A stretch of DNA of 64,000 nt from Halobacteriales archaeon QS_4_70_19 (GCA_003020985.1 PXRM01000036.1:20189-84188); one strand, 5' to 3'. Numbered from the stretch's first letter, positions 25,874 to 35,686 are shown. The notes: generated by a model not told the origin, from the letters alone. Numbers and translations: made by a program.

Positions 25874-27520
25874 ATGCCAGCCGACCGGGCCGTCCTCGAT
25901 CGCGCCATCGAGCGCGGTGAGGAGGAGGGCGGCAGCGTCGAGTTCAAAGAACGGCTCACCCGGACCGTCCACCTGTCGGACGGCCGGCTCGAATCCCTCG
26001 CGGCGCAACTGCGCCACCGTGTCCTCTCGGGCGACGGCGAGGCGACGTACGTCGTCGGCGTCACGGACGACGGCGGCATCGCGGGCATCAGTCCCGACGC
26101 CTTCTCCGAGTCGATGGACGTGCTCAGCCTGCTCGCCGAGGAGGCCGGCGCCCACATCGACGACGTGACCACGTGGGGCGTCGGCCCGGACGGCGCCGAC
26201 CGGGACGGCGAGGGCGAGCACGGCATCGTCGGCGTCGCCACCGTCCGCGAGGGCGCCGTCCTCGACACCGACGACGAGCACATCGTCGTCGGGACGGCCG
26301 GGCACGTCGACCACGGGAAGTCCACGCTCGTCGGCTCCCTAGTGACGGGCGACCCGGACGACGGCGAGGGCGGGACGCGGTCGTTCCTCGACGTTCAACC
26401 ACACGAGATGGAGCGGGGTCTCTCGGCGGACCTCTCGTACGGCGTCTACGGCTTCGACGACGACGCGGGCCCCGTCCGGATGGACAACCCCCACCGCAAG
26501 GCCGACCGCGCCGGGGTCGTCGAGCGGGCCGATCGGCTCGTCAGCTTCGTCGACACGGTGGGACACGAGCCGTGGCTCCGCACCACCATCCGCGGGCTCG
26601 TCGGCCAGAAGCTCGACTACGGGCTGCTCGTCGTCGCCGCGGACGACGGCCCCACGAAGACTACCCGCGAGCACCTGGGCATCCTGCTCGCCACGGAGCT
26701 CCCGACCATCGTCGCCATCACGAAGGCCGACATGGTCGACGACGAGCGCCTCGCCGAGGTCGAACGCGAGGTCGAGCGACTGCTCCGGGGGGCCGACCGG
26801 GCGCCCCTCTCGGTGGCCCGCCACGGCGTCGAGGCGGCCATCGACGAGATCTCCGAGCAGGTCGTCCCCATCGTGACCACCAGCGCGGTGACGATGGAGG
26901 GGCTGCAGGTGCTGGACGAGCTGTTCCACCGGCTCCCGAAGACCGAGAGCGGTGCCGTCGCCGAGCGGTTCACGATGTACGTCGACCGGAGCTACAACGT
27001 GAAAGGCGTCGGCGCGGTCGCCTCGGGCACCATCCGCTCGGGGACGGTGGCTGCGGGCGACGAGCTCCTGCTGGGCCCCATGCAGGACGGCTCCTTCCGG
27101 GGGGTCGAGGTCCGCTCCATCGAGATGCACTACCACCGCGTCGACGAGGCCACGGCCGGGCGCATCGTCGGCATCGCGCTCAAGAACGTCCGCGAGGCCG
27201 ACATCGAGCGCGGCATGGTGCTGCTCCCCCGGAGCGCGGACCCCGAACCCGTCCGGGAGTTCGAGGCCGAGGTGATGGTCCTCAACCACCCGACCCGCAT
27301 CGACGAGGGGTACGAACCCGTCGTCCACCTGGAGACGGTCAGCGAGGCGGCCGCCATCTATCCCGAGGACGGCCAGCTCCTGCCCGGCGACACGGGTCGC
27401 GCCCGCCTCCGGTTCAAGTTCCGTCCCTACCTCGTCGAGGAAGGTCAGCGATTCGTCTTCCGCGAGGGCCAGTCGAAGGGCGTCGGGACCGTGACCGACG
27501 TCCATCCCGGAGCGGAGTAG
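25874..27520 (+). CDS. GTPBP1-like translational GTPase family protein
   Basis: 548 residues. An N-terminal domain of about 135 residues (unknown, acidic) precedes an EF-Tu-like GTPase: G1 GHVDHGKS (143-150), G3 DTVGHEPW, G4 TKAD and the SA-type G5 region. Beta-barrel domains follow (YNVKGVGAVASGTIRSGTVAAGDELLLGP). This layout matches archaeal and eukaryotic GTPBP1-type proteins, linked to mRNA quality control and tRNA handling; the archaeal role is not established. A TATA-like element (ttttgcttgg region, about 25842) lies before it. Confidence 0.88.
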   Translation: MPADRAVLDRAIERGEEEGGSVEFKERLTRTVHLSDGRLESLAAQLRHRVLSGDGEATYVVGVTDDGGIAGISPDAFSESMDVLSLLAEEAGAHIDDVTTWGVGPDGADRDGEGEHGIVGVATVREGAVLDTDDEHIVVGTAGHVDHGKSTLVGSLVTGDPDDGEGGTRSFLDVQPHEMERGLSADLSYGVYGFDDDAGPVRMDNPHRKADRAGVVERADRLVSFVDTVGHEPWLRTTIRGLVGQKLDYGLLVVAADDGPTKTTREHLGILLATELPTIVAITKADMVDDERLAEVEREVERLLRGADRAPLSVARHGVEAAIDEISEQVVPIVTTSAVTMEGLQVLDELFHRLPKTESGAVAERFTMYVDRSYNVKGVGAVASGTIRSGTVAAGDELLLGPMQDGSFRGVEVRSIEMHYHRVDEATAGRIVGIALKNVREADIERGMVLLPRSADPEPVREFEAEVMVLNHPTRIDEGYEPVVHLETVSEAAAIYPEDGQLLPGDTGRARLRFKFRPYLVEEGQRFVFREGQSKGVGTVTDVHPGAE

Positions 27521-27799
27521 CAACCGCCGGGCGCGGAGGACCCCCTGACGCGACTGCTCGCCACCCGCCCGCCGATGGAGGACCGTATCCAGCGGCTCGT
27601 CGACCGGAACGAGCGCGACGGACAGGTCTCCGTTGAGGCCCGGGCGCGCGGGGGCGGGCGCCCGAATTGAGGTGAGGTGAGGGTGTCGGGCGTGGATACT
27701 TGACCAGCAATCAGCGAAGCAAGCCAGTCGAGATTCCAGTACGAATTCTGTCTCGAGAATTACGATGTAATACACCGGATTGAAACGTTATCCCTCCGG

Positions 27800-29113
27800 T
27801 TACCGCTCCGGATGGGTCGGCGCGTCGAACCCGCCGCGGACCAGCGGCTTCGCGATGTGGCGCCGGGCACAGGGCGGGACCTCGTACCAGCCCGGTTCCA
27901 GGGTCCGGGGAACCTCGCGCTCGACCTTCCCCGGCGCGGTCGTGCCACAGTCCCGACAGCGATAGCCCTGCCCGCGGCCGGCAGAGGACATCGAGCGGCC
28001 ACACGCCGGGCAGTCCGGTGTGACGCGCTCGGTCCGGGCTAGGTCGCGGACGGCGAACTTCTCCAGTTTCAGCGTCCCCTCGCCCACCTCGCCACAGACC
28101 GTGACGCGGTCGCCGACCCGGAGGTCGCGCACGCGGTCACGGAAGCGTTTGGTCGGCTCGAACGCCGCGCAGGCGAGCGTCGCCGGGTCGTCGGTGTCTC
28201 CGTCGTGTCCACGCAGGTCGAAGAACACGTGCCCGCCGCGGCGCGTCTCCGGGGTCGAGGTGACGACGCCGTCCAGCCGGTAGGCCCGGCCGTCGCGGGC
28301 CGTCGGGAGCGTCCCGTCGTGAAGGTGGGCGTCGGTCCCCTGGTTAGTGACGAACGTCCGCGCGCGCTCGGCCGGTTCGGCGTCGATGGCCGCGGCCACG
28401 CGCCGACAGGCCGCGGGGTCGTCACCCCGGATGCCGTACAGCACCGGCCCCGGCGTGTGGGGGACGCAGACCGCCTCGCCCTCGCCACGGTCGACGGTGT
28501 CCCACACCGTCGGGGAGGCCCGGTCGGCGGCGAAGACGCTCTCGACGTCGACGTCGCGCCCGGTCCCGCAGCGCTCGCGCGGCCGGTAGACGAGCCGCTC
28601 GTACGTGGGTGTCAGTCCGGTCGCGTGCCAGGCGCGCCACGCCCCGACGGCCGCGAGCGCCCCCACGAGTCCACGGCCGTCGCCCCAGGTCCCGCGACGG
28701 GCCTCGACCGTCCCGGTCGCGTCGAGGTCGGCGAGGAGGCCGCGGGCCCGCTCGCGGGCGAGTACCTCCCGGACGGCCCGCCCGGCGAACGTCGCGACCT
28801 GCTCCGGGACGGCGTCGGGAGCGGCGTCGAGGGCGACCACGCCCGGGTTCGTCCGCGGGTCCCCGACGACGGCCCGGTCGTCAACGAGGGCACGGGCGGC
28901 GGCGAACGCCGCGTCGACCGGCGCGTCCGTGTGGACCGCGAGCGCGGCGTTTCCGCGGGTCTTGTACTCGACGGCCGGGTTGAGCCGGACCAGACAGACG
29001 CGGTGGACCGCGTCGCCGCGGTCGCGCAGTCGCTCCGCGAGGAGCGCGGCCGCGTAGGTCGTGCACATCCCCGCCTCGCGCGAGTCCGTGTCGTCGATGC
29101 CGACGACGGTCAC
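27800..29113 (-). CDS. tiaS: tRNA(Ile2) 2-agmatinylcytidine synthetase TiaS
   Basis: 437 residues from GTG 29113 (VTVVGIDDTDSREAGMCTTY). It attaches agmatine to C34 of tRNA-Ile2 so that it reads AUA. Landmarks are GIDDTDSR (kinase-like motif), NPAVEYKTRGNAALAV, TFVTNQGTDAHL and an OB-fold part (LRVGDRVTVCGEV). Near the C-terminus is a zinc ribbon: CPACGRSMSS and YRCRDCGT. A longer start at 29155 is possible, but the sequence before GTG 29113 is not family-like. Confidence 0.93.
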   Translation of the reverse strand: MTVVGIDDTDSREAGMCTTYAAALLAERLRDRGDAVHRVCLVRLNPAVEYKTRGNAALAVHTDAPVDAAFAAARALVDDRAVVGDPRTNPGVVALDAAPDAVPEQVATFAGRAVREVLARERARGLLADLDATGTVEARRGTWGDGRGLVGALAAVGAWRAWHATGLTPTYERLVYRPRERCGTGRDVDVESVFAADRASPTVWDTVDRGEGEAVCVPHTPGPVLYGIRGDDPAACRRVAAAIDAEPAERARTFVTNQGTDAHLHDGTLPTARDGRAYRLDGVVTSTPETRRGGHVFFDLRGHDGDTDDPATLACAAFEPTKRFRDRVRDLRVGDRVTVCGEVGEGTLKLEKFAVRDLARTERVTPDCPACGRSMSSAGRGQGYRCRDCGTTAPGKVEREVPRTLEPGWYEVPPCARRHIAKPLVRGGFDAPTHPER

Positions 29114-29323
29114 GGATGCGGTTCGGGGCCGGCGTACGAACGGGTTTCGCTCCACGGGCGGCTCGACCGCGACACAGGAACCGGGTCACAGCGGCCGTGA
29201 GCCACCTGGTCGCCCCGCCATCTCACCCAGTATAAAACTCTGTCCCCCGCGAGCGACGAATCGCCCGATGCAGCCCGTGGCTCGACACAACACATATAGT
29301 CGTAGAGTCGGCTATACACGTCT

Positions 29324-30298
29324 ATGACACGGTCCGCACTGGTCGAGAACGTGACCGCGATGCTGGAGGACGCGGGGTTCCTCGTCAGCGACCGGTGTGC
29401 GATCCGCCCCAAGAGCTTCGACGTGGCCGCACGGCGCGGCGATGACACGCTCCTGCTGAAGGTCCTCGTCAACATCGACGCGTTCGACGCGCCGACGGGC
29501 GCGGAGATGCGCCGGCTCGGCCACTACCTCGGCGCGACGCCGATGGTGATCGGGCTGCGGACCCGCGACGAGGAGCTCGACCCCGGCGTCGTCTACTTCC
29601 GGCAGGGCGTCCCCGTCCTGTCGCCGGACACGGCTCTGGACCTGTTCGTCGAGGAGGTCCCACCGCTCATCTACGCGGCCCCCGGTGGGCTGTACGTCAA
29701 CATCGACAGCGAGGTGCTGGCCGACGCCCGCCAGGAGAAGGACTGGTCACTCGGCCGGCTCGCCCAGGAACTCGGCGTCTCCCGGCGCACCGTCTCGAAG
29801 TACGAGGACGGGATGAACGCGAGCGTCGAGGTCGCCGCCGAGTTGGAGGAGATGTTCGACCGGCCGCTCACCTCCCCCGTCGGGGTGCTGGACGGCGCCG
29901 AGGAGGTCCGCGAGGGCGACCCGACACCCGACGACCCCACCGCCGACCCCGACGACGAGCCGGTCATCGCGGTCCTCACCCGCGTCGGCTACGAGGTCCA
30001 CCCGACCGACCGCGCCCCGTTCAAGGCCGTCGGTGAGGCCGAACACCCCTCCATCGCGTCGATGCTGACCGGCCACTCCGACTTCGACCGGACCGCCGAG
30101 AAGCGCGCCCGCATCATGTCCTCCGTCGGCCGCGTCACCCGGACCCGGTCGGTCTACGTCGTCGACCGTGCCACCCGCGACGCCGTCGAGGGGACCGCCC
30201 TCGTCGAGCGCGAGGAGATGGAGCGCGTCGAGGACGCCGACGACCTGCGCGACCTCATCCAGGACCGCGTCGACATCGACGTGGAGGAGCCGGCCTGA
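29324..30298 (+). CDS. archaeal HTH-type transcriptional regulator (Cro/C1 fold)
   Basis: 324 residues. The N-terminal part (1-125) resembles a nuclease-like fold ([22 protein letters not shown]). A Cro/C1-type helix-turn-helix sits at about 135-160 ([21 protein letters not shown]). A C-terminal domain contains [18 protein letters not shown]. The layout matches the conserved archaeal putative HTH regulatory protein family found across Euryarchaeota. TATA-like catatag at 29292-29298 lies about 28 nt before the ATG, so the message is leaderless. It is divergent from tiaS. Confidence 0.88.
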   Translation: MTRSALVENVTAMLEDAGFLVSDRCAIRPKSFDVAARRGDDTLLLKVLVNIDAFDAPTGAEMRRLGHYLGATPMVIGLRTRDEELDPGVVYFRQGVPVLSPDTALDLFVEEVPPLIYAAPGGLYVNIDSEVLADARQEKDWSLGRLAQELGVSRRTVSKYEDGMNASVEVAAELEEMFDRPLTSPVGVLDGAEEVREGDPTPDDPTADPDDEPVIAVLTRVGYEVHPTDRAPFKAVGEAEHPSIASMLTGHSDFDRTAEKRARIMSSVGRVTRTRSVYVVDRATRDAVEGTALVEREEMERVEDADDLRDLIQDRVDIDVEEPA

Positions 30299-30429
30299 CC
30301 TGGCGACCGACGCCGGATACGCCCCGATTTGTACCGAGTGGCCGCTTTCCTTCCACAATCTTACGATTAGAGAGAAAGCTCGAGGACCTGCCACGATACT
30401 CCTCCAGTAGTGAAACGTCCGGGTGCCTC

Positions 30430-31125
30430 TCACCCGACCAGCCCCGTCGCGCGCGTCGCGGTCGCCTTGAACGTCGCCACCACCTCGCTGTCCGTCGTCA
30501 GCCCCAGCCGGTCGACGCTCTCCAGCGTCACCAGCGCCACGAACTCCGCCTGGCCGTCCTCGCCGTCGACGACCAGCCGGACGTGTGCGACGGACTCGCC
30601 GCGCTCGACGGCCCGCACCGAGCCGGTCAGCCGGTTCCGGGCGCTGGTGCCGCCGGCCGGCGGGGCCTCGTCGGGGGCGTGGAGCGTCACGGCGTCCGCG
30701 CGGATGGAGAGCTGGACGCGGTCGGCCCCTTCGGGCGCGAGCGCCCGGAGGGCACCGACCGGGGTCGCGACGGTCGCGAGCTCCCCGTCGACGGCCGTCA
30801 CCCGCCCCTCCAGCACGCACTCCTCGGCGGCCGCTACTCCGGAGAGTGCCGCCTGGAGCCGGGCGAAGCGGGCGAGCAGGTCGTGCGCACCGGCGGTCAG
30901 CTCCGTACCGCCACCGCTGGCGCCGCCGCGGACGCGCTCGACCAGCGACCCGAAGGCCGCCTCCAGCTCGTCCAGTCGGCCGGTCGCACGGGCCCGGGAG
31001 CGCCCCAGCCCGGCGGCCGCGGCGCTCACCGACCCGTGGTCGTCGATGGCCCGAAGCAGTCGGGCGTCCGGGACCCCGAACGACACATCGTCGGCCCGCA
31101 GCTCCGGCGTCACGTCCGCGTCCAT
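30430..31125 (-). CDS. ModE-like molybdate/tungstate-responsive regulator (wHTH + TOBE)
   Basis: 231 residues from ATG 31125. A ModE-type winged helix is at about 15-90 (DARLLRAIDDHGSVSAAAAGLGRSRARATGRLDELEAAF). A TOBE oxyanion-binding domain is at about 165-231 (ARNRLTGSVRAVERGESVAHVRLVV, FVALVTLESVDRLGL). A degenerate TOBE-like stretch precedes it (LEGRVTAVDGELATVATPVG). It is divergent from the tup genes across 64 bp, so it likely controls tungstate or molybdate uptake from that shared promoter. Confidence 0.88.
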   Translation of the reverse strand: MDADVTPELRADDVSFGVPDARLLRAIDDHGSVSAAAAGLGRSRARATGRLDELEAAFGSLVERVRGGASGGGTELTAGAHDLLARFARLQAALSGVAAAEECVLEGRVTAVDGELATVATPVGALRALAPEGADRVQLSIRADAVTLHAPDEAPPAGGTSARNRLTGSVRAVERGESVAHVRLVVDGEDGQAEFVALVTLESVDRLGLTTDSEVVATFKATATRATGLVG

Positions 31126-31189
31126 ACCCGGACTGTGGGGGTCGGTGGCAAAACCGTTATGTCGTCCGGGGCGTACCACCGTTGTATCA

Positions 31190-32177
31190 ATGACGGAACA
31201 ACGGACGACGGAGACGGGTCGGCCCCCCCGGAGGGAGGCCGACGGCGGTGCGGGCGACGCGGACGGCAGGGGGAGCGACGGGGACGGGAGCGGCTGGGGG
31301 GCCACGACGCGGCGCCGTGCCCTGCAGGCTGCCGGCATCGGCGGCACGCTGGCACTGGCTGGCTGCACGATGGCCACCGGGGGCAGCGGGGACGGCGACG
31401 GAGGCAGCGGCGGAGACGGAGAGGGAGGTGCCGACGGCTCGGCCACCGTCGGGGACGGGACGCTGACCCTCGCGACGACCACCTCGACCTACGACACGGG
31501 GCTGCTCGGTGAACTCAACCCGCTGTTCCAGTCGACGTTCGGGACACCTGGTCCACGCACGCGGCGCGGAGGACCAGTTCCTCCGGGACGGCTTCGGTGT
31601 CAACCGCCGGGACGTGATGTTCAACGACTTCGTCGTCGTCGGCCCGGCGGACGACCCCGCCGGTATCAAGGGGAACACGAGCGCGACGGGCGCGTTCGAG
31701 CGGATCGCGGGGACCGGGTCGACGTTCCTCTCCCGCGGCGACGACTCCGGGACGAACAAGAAGGAAGTCGCGGTCTGGGAGCAGGCAGATGCCTCGCCGT
31801 CGGGGTCGTGGTACCGGGAGACCGGCAAGGGGATGGGCGACACCCTGAACCAGGCCGACCAGGTCGGCGCCTACACGCTCGCCGACCGCGGGACCTACCT
31901 CTCCCGGCGGAGCGACCTCGACCTCGTCGTCCACGTCCGGGGGCCGCTCCAGGGCGGCCCCGCCATCCTGCGGAACCCGTACGGCGTCATCCCGGTCGAC
32001 CCGGCCGTCCACGACGACGTGAACTACCAGGCCGCGATGGCGTACGTCGGCTTCCTCACGAGCCCGGCGGGGCAGGAGGCCATCGGGAACTTCACCGCGG
32101 ACGGTTCGCAGCTGTTCGTCCCGAACGCGCTGGCCGAGGGACCGAGCTTCGACCAGTACGTCCCGCAGGACTACTGA
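31190..32177 (+). pseudogene. tupA: tungstate-type ABC transporter substrate-binding protein, broken
   Basis: The first frame starts at ATG 31190. It has a Tat lipoprotein signal (TTRRRALQAAGIGGTLALAGC) and the conserved start of the binding domain (LATTTSTYDTGLLGELNPLFQSTFGT). It then leaves register. A second frame resumes at about 31548 with LVHARGAEDQFLRDGFGVNRRDVMFNDFVVVGP and continues normally to 32177 (SRGDDSGTNKKEV, GRYGVI-like IPVDPAVH). About 20-25 family residues between FGT and VHAR (normally an AxGTGxAL...GDADV segment that binds the oxyanion) are missing along with one base of register. If real, uptake by TupBC would lack its receptor. TATA-like ccgttatg lies about 30 nt before the ATG. 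Confidence 0.85.
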
Positions 32178-32189
32178 CGACGCGTCGCC

Positions 32190-32921
32190 ATGATGGACCC
32201 CCTCTCGGAGTTCGGCAGCCGCTACCTGGTGAGCGTGGTGCTCGTGACGCTCCAGGTGAGCCTCACGGCGGTCGGCATCAGCACGGTCGTCAGCCTCGCC
32301 ATCTCGCTGACGATGAGCTTCGTCGACTTCCGCGGCGAACGGGCGGTCGAGACGGTCATCAACACGGGGATGGGGTTCCCCAGCGTCGTGGCGGGGCTGG
32401 GTGTCCTGCTGCTGCTGTCGAACCAGGGGCCCGTCGGCGGCGGGTTCGCGGTCGGCCCGTTCCGCTTCGGCGGCGTCGAACTGCTGTTCACGCGGGAGGC
32501 GATGGTCGTCTCCCAGTGCGTCCTCGCGGTCCCGGTCATCACGAGCGTCTCGCTGTCGGCCATCGAGGACGTCGACCAGTCCGTGCGGGACGCCGCGTTC
32601 GCCGCCGGGGGAACCCGTCGCGACGTCCAGCTGACCGTCGTCCGGGAGGCCCGCTACGGCATCGTCACGGCCGTCCTCGCGGGGTTCGGCCGCGCCATCT
32701 CCGAGGTCGGCTCCGTCCTCATCGTCGGGGGGAACATCGCCGTCCGGGACAGTTCGGGCGAGCTCGTCTCGCTCACGCGCACCCTGACGACGGCTATCAC
32801 CATCGAGGCTCGCCGCGGCCAGTACGAGGTCGGCATCGCGCTGGGGGTCGTCCTGCTGGTGCTGGCGCTGGGTGTCAACGCCGTCGGCAACGTCGTCCGG
32901 GCCCGGGGTGAGCGGTCGTGA
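32190..32921 (+). CDS. tupB: tungstate ABC transporter permease
   Basis: 243 residues with 5-6 membrane helices. The EAA-type cytoplasmic loop is visible (VDQSVRDAAFAAGGTRRDVQLTVVREARYGIVTAVLAGFGRAISEVG). VGGNIAVRDS matches the TupB/WtpB group. It begins 12 bp after tupA and overlaps tupC by 4 bp (32918-32921), an operon-type junction. Substrate specificity is inferred from the tupA sequence. Confidence 0.92.
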   Translation: MMDPLSEFGSRYLVSVVLVTLQVSLTAVGISTVVSLAISLTMSFVDFRGERAVETVINTGMGFPSVVAGLGVLLLLSNQGPVGGGFAVGPFRFGGVELLFTREAMVVSQCVLAVPVITSVSLSAIEDVDQSVRDAAFAAGGTRRDVQLTVVREARYGIVTAVLAGFGRAISEVGSVLIVGGNIAVRDSSGELVSLTRTLTTAITIEARRGQYEVGIALGVVLLVLALGVNAVGNVVRARGERS

Positions 32922-33751
32922 CGGCCGACACCGGGCCGACCGACGCCCGACCGTATGCGGGCGACAGCAGCATCCGGGTCGCCGCGGAGGCAGTCAGCTA
33001 CGGCTACGCGGGGAGCGACGACCGGGAGCCCGTGCTCCGCGAGGCGAGTCTCGCCGCCGAACCGGGCGAGGTGGTGGCGCTGGTCGGCCCCTCGGGGACC
33101 GGGAAGACCACGCTGCTCCGCCTGTTCGCCCTGTTCGACCCGCCCGACGAGGGCCGGGTGACCATCGACGACCGTGATGCCTGGTCGCTGACCGCCGACG
33201 AGCGCCTCCGTCGGCGTCGACGCATCGGGTTCGTCTTCCAGGACCGCTCGCTGTTCACCGGCAGCGTCGCCCACAACGTCGCCTACGGGCTGACGGTCCG
33301 GCGGTCGTGGCGCGAGCGGGCCGGACGCTGGGCCCGCACCCTGGTCGGGTCGGACGACCCGCCCGACCGGGTCCACCGGGCACTGGAGACCGTCGGGATG
33401 GCCGGGATGGCCGACCGGGACACCCGGTCGCTCTCCGCCGGCGAGGCCCAGCGAGTCGCCGTCGCCCGCTCGCTCGCCACCGACCCCGACGTGCTGTTGC
33501 TGGACGAGCCCACCGCCAACCTGGACCCGCGCAACACCGCCGCCATCGAGGACGCCGTCACCGACGCCCGGGACCGCGGCATCGGCATCGCCATCGCCAC
33601 CCACGACATGGCCCAGGCCCGCCGGGTGGCCGACCGCAGCGCCGTCATGCTCGACGGGACCGTCATCGAACGGGGGCCCACGGAGCGCGTCTTCGACGAC
33701 CCGAACGACGAGCGGGCTCGGGCGTTCGTCCGCGGAGAGCTGGTATACTAG
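32918..33751 (+). CDS. tupC: tungstate ABC transporter ATP-binding protein
   Basis: 277 residues starting with GTG 32918. Walker A GPSGTGKTT (57-65), Q-loop FVFQDRSLF, signature LSAGEAQRVAVARSL, Walker B VLLLDEPTANLD and H-loop ATHDMAQARR are all intact. An insert of about 25 residues (RRSWRERAGRWARTLVGS) sits between Q-loop and signature. It energises uptake through TupB. The next gene lies 190 bp downstream. Confidence 0.92.
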   Translation: MTADTGPTDARPYAGDSSIRVAAEAVSYGYAGSDDREPVLREASLAAEPGEVVALVGPSGTGKTTLLRLFALFDPPDEGRVTIDDRDAWSLTADERLRRRRRIGFVFQDRSLFTGSVAHNVAYGLTVRRSWRERAGRWARTLVGSDDPPDRVHRALETVGMAGMADRDTRSLSAGEAQRVAVARSLATDPDVLLLDEPTANLDPRNTAAIEDAVTDARDRGIGIAIATHDMAQARRVADRSAVMLDGTVIERGPTERVFDDPNDERARAFVRGELVY

Positions 33752-33940
33752 CCAGATATCTCCCCTACCTCCGTAATTGTAGACGTATCAGCGATATACG
33801 ACCGAAGTGGAGGCAGTATCCGAATCGGGCGGATGCCGGAGACCCGACGGACGTAACCTCCGATAGTTCCGTGACGACCACGGGTATCCGATTCCGGTTT
33901 CGGGAAACCCTCATGCGTCCTTCGCCGCTACCGGCTTCCG

Positions 33941-35050
33941 ATGGCTACAGCGGAGGCGTTCGGTCGACAGTTCGGGCTACGTCTTGACCGCAGCGAAGTC
34001 GCCGGCGCGTTGGGAGATTCGGTTACGGTCCTCCCGCTCGTCGTGGCGCTCGGGGCCCTGACCGACGCCTCGCTCGGCCTCGTCCTGCTCGGGTTCGCCG
34101 TCTTCCAGGTCGTCTGGGGCGTCCACTACGGCCTGCCGATGTCCGTCGAGCCGATGAAGGCCCTCGCCGGACTCGCCATCGCCGGCACGCTGGGCTACGG
34201 CGAACTCGTGGCGGCCGGCCTCCTCGCCGGCGGGGTCCTCCTCGTCGCGGGGGCGACCGGCCTCGTCGGCCGGGTCGCCCGGGCCGTCGGCCGCCCCGTC
34301 GTCAGAGGGGTGCAGTTCGCGGTCGCGCTGCTGCTGCTCGTGGCGGGACTGGACCTGGCCGCGGGGGCACCGCTCGTGGCCGGGGCGGGCGTTGCCGTCG
34401 CCGGCCTCGCGGCACTGGTCAACCGCCGGGCTCCCGCGCCCGCGGTCCTGCTCGCGGGCACCCTCGCGGCGCTCTGGACCGTCGGCATGCCGGCCGTGGC
34501 GGTGCCCGCGCTCGCGCCCCTCCCCGAGCCGACGCTCTCGCGGGACGCGCTGACCGGACTCGCCGGCCAGCTCGCGATGACGGTCGGCAACGCCGCCGTC
34601 GCCACCGCGTTGCTCGTCGACGACCTCTACGACCGGGAGGTCTCGCCCGACGGCCTCGCCCGGAGCATGGGCGTCACCAACCTGCTTGCAGTCCCGCTGG
34701 GCGGCGTCCCGATGTGCCACGGCTCCGGCGGTCTCGCCGGCAAGCACGCGTTCGGCGCCCGGACGGCCGGCGCGAACCTCGTCCTCGCGGGGCTGTACGC
34801 GGGCGCCGCGCTCGTCGCCGGACTCTGGAGCGGCTTCCCGATGGCCGTGCTCGGCGTGTTGCTCGTCCTCGTCGCGGTCCACCTGGGCCGGGTGGCGCTC
34901 GCGTCGGTCAGCACGCCCGTCGAGGGGGTCCTCGTCGTCGGCACAGGGGTCGTCGCACTCGTCGCGACCGTCGGTGTCGCCTTCCTGCTCGCGGCCGGCG
35001 GTCACGCCGTCGCCGATCGGCTCCGCGAGCACGTGGCGGCCGAAGGTTGA
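33941..35050 (+). CDS. MOT1-type molybdate/sulfate permease-like membrane protein
   Basis: 369 residues, about 10-11 membrane helices. Landmarks of the MOT1/putative sulfate transporter group are VHYGLPMSVEPMKALAGLAI near residue 65 and PMCHGSGGLAGKHAFGARTAGANL near 255. Members move molybdate or related oxyanions. It follows the tup genes and the ModE-like regulator, so the whole block handles group-6 oxyanions. It has its own 190-bp upstream region with a possible promoter. Confidence 0.87.
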   Translation: MATAEAFGRQFGLRLDRSEVAGALGDSVTVLPLVVALGALTDASLGLVLLGFAVFQVVWGVHYGLPMSVEPMKALAGLAIAGTLGYGELVAAGLLAGGVLLVAGATGLVGRVARAVGRPVVRGVQFAVALLLLVAGLDLAAGAPLVAGAGVAVAGLAALVNRRAPAPAVLLAGTLAALWTVGMPAVAVPALAPLPEPTLSRDALTGLAGQLAMTVGNAAVATALLVDDLYDREVSPDGLARSMGVTNLLAVPLGGVPMCHGSGGLAGKHAFGARTAGANLVLAGLYAGAALVAGLWSGFPMAVLGVLLVLVAVHLGRVALASVSTPVEGVLVVGTGVVALVATVGVAFLLAAGGHAVADRLREHVAAEG

Positions 35051-35076
35051 TTGCCGGGACGAGCGAAGCATCGGCC

Positions 35077-35664
35077 ATGCCCGCACCGGAGGACGAACAG
35101 GGCACGGAGCCGGAAGACCGCATCGACATCCCGGACGCCCCCGACGGGCCCGACGGCGACAACCCCGGCGGGGGCGGGGAGCCGACCCCCGACGTCGCCG
35201 TCACCCCCGACCACGACACCGGTATCTACGCCCGCGAGTCCCCCTATCTGGAACGGTGCGTCCAGCTCGGCGTCGCGAGCGAGAGGCTCATCAACGTCTC
35301 CTTCCCCGGGTCGCCCGGCGACGACGCCGAGCCCGACCACCCGCTGCTCGACCGGCTGTTCGCCTACCTGGAGGGCGAGCGCGACGAGTTCACCGACGTC
35401 GACATCGCCCTGACCGTCCCGACGGAGCAGCGGACGGTGCTGGAGGCCGTCCGGAACGTGCCGTACGGCGAGGACGTCTCCGTCGAGCGGCTGGCCCGGA
35501 TGGCCGGCCTCGACGACGAGAACGAGGCGGACGTCACCACGGTCCGGACGGCACTCGGCGCCAACCCGGTCCCCGTCGTCGTGCCGGACCACCGCATCCG
35601 GGACGGCCCGAGTTCGGCACCGCCACGGGTGGAGCAGCGGCTCCGCTCGCTGGAGGGGCTGTAG
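35077..35664 (+). CDS. MGMT/Ogt-like alkyltransferase-like protein lacking the active-site cysteine
   Basis: 195 residues. The C-terminal half (about 110-195) matches the DNA-binding fold of O6-alkylguanine-DNA alkyltransferases: QRTVLEAVRNVPYGEDVSVERLARMAGL and ALGANPVPVVVP. At the place of the nucleophilic PCHR there is PDHR (170-173), with Cys changed to Asp, so it cannot accept alkyl groups the usual way. It may bind damage like ATL proteins, which have Trp there. The N-terminal 45 residues are acidic, Gly/Pro-rich linker. Start ATG 35077; it is convergent with the CPBP gene. Confidence 0.78.
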   Translation: MPAPEDEQGTEPEDRIDIPDAPDGPDGDNPGGGGEPTPDVAVTPDHDTGIYARESPYLERCVQLGVASERLINVSFPGSPGDDAEPDHPLLDRLFAYLEGERDEFTDVDIALTVPTEQRTVLEAVRNVPYGEDVSVERLARMAGLDDENEADVTTVRTALGANPVPVVVPDHRIRDGPSSAPPRVEQRLRSLEGL

Positions 35665-35686
35665 CGACGGTCGGCCGTCGGCACCG

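Noticed and set aside
25136..26314. Minus-strand frame of nearly 400 codons over the GTPase start
   Set aside because: It is antisense to a clear GTPase and composed of shadow-like residues. Only the hydrophobic part at 25381-25746 is retained as doubtful.
27573..27668. Short plus-strand frame of 31 codons (MEDRIQRLVDRNERDGQV...)
   Set aside because: It is short, with no promoter, and sits in the spacer after the GTPase gene; it could be chance.
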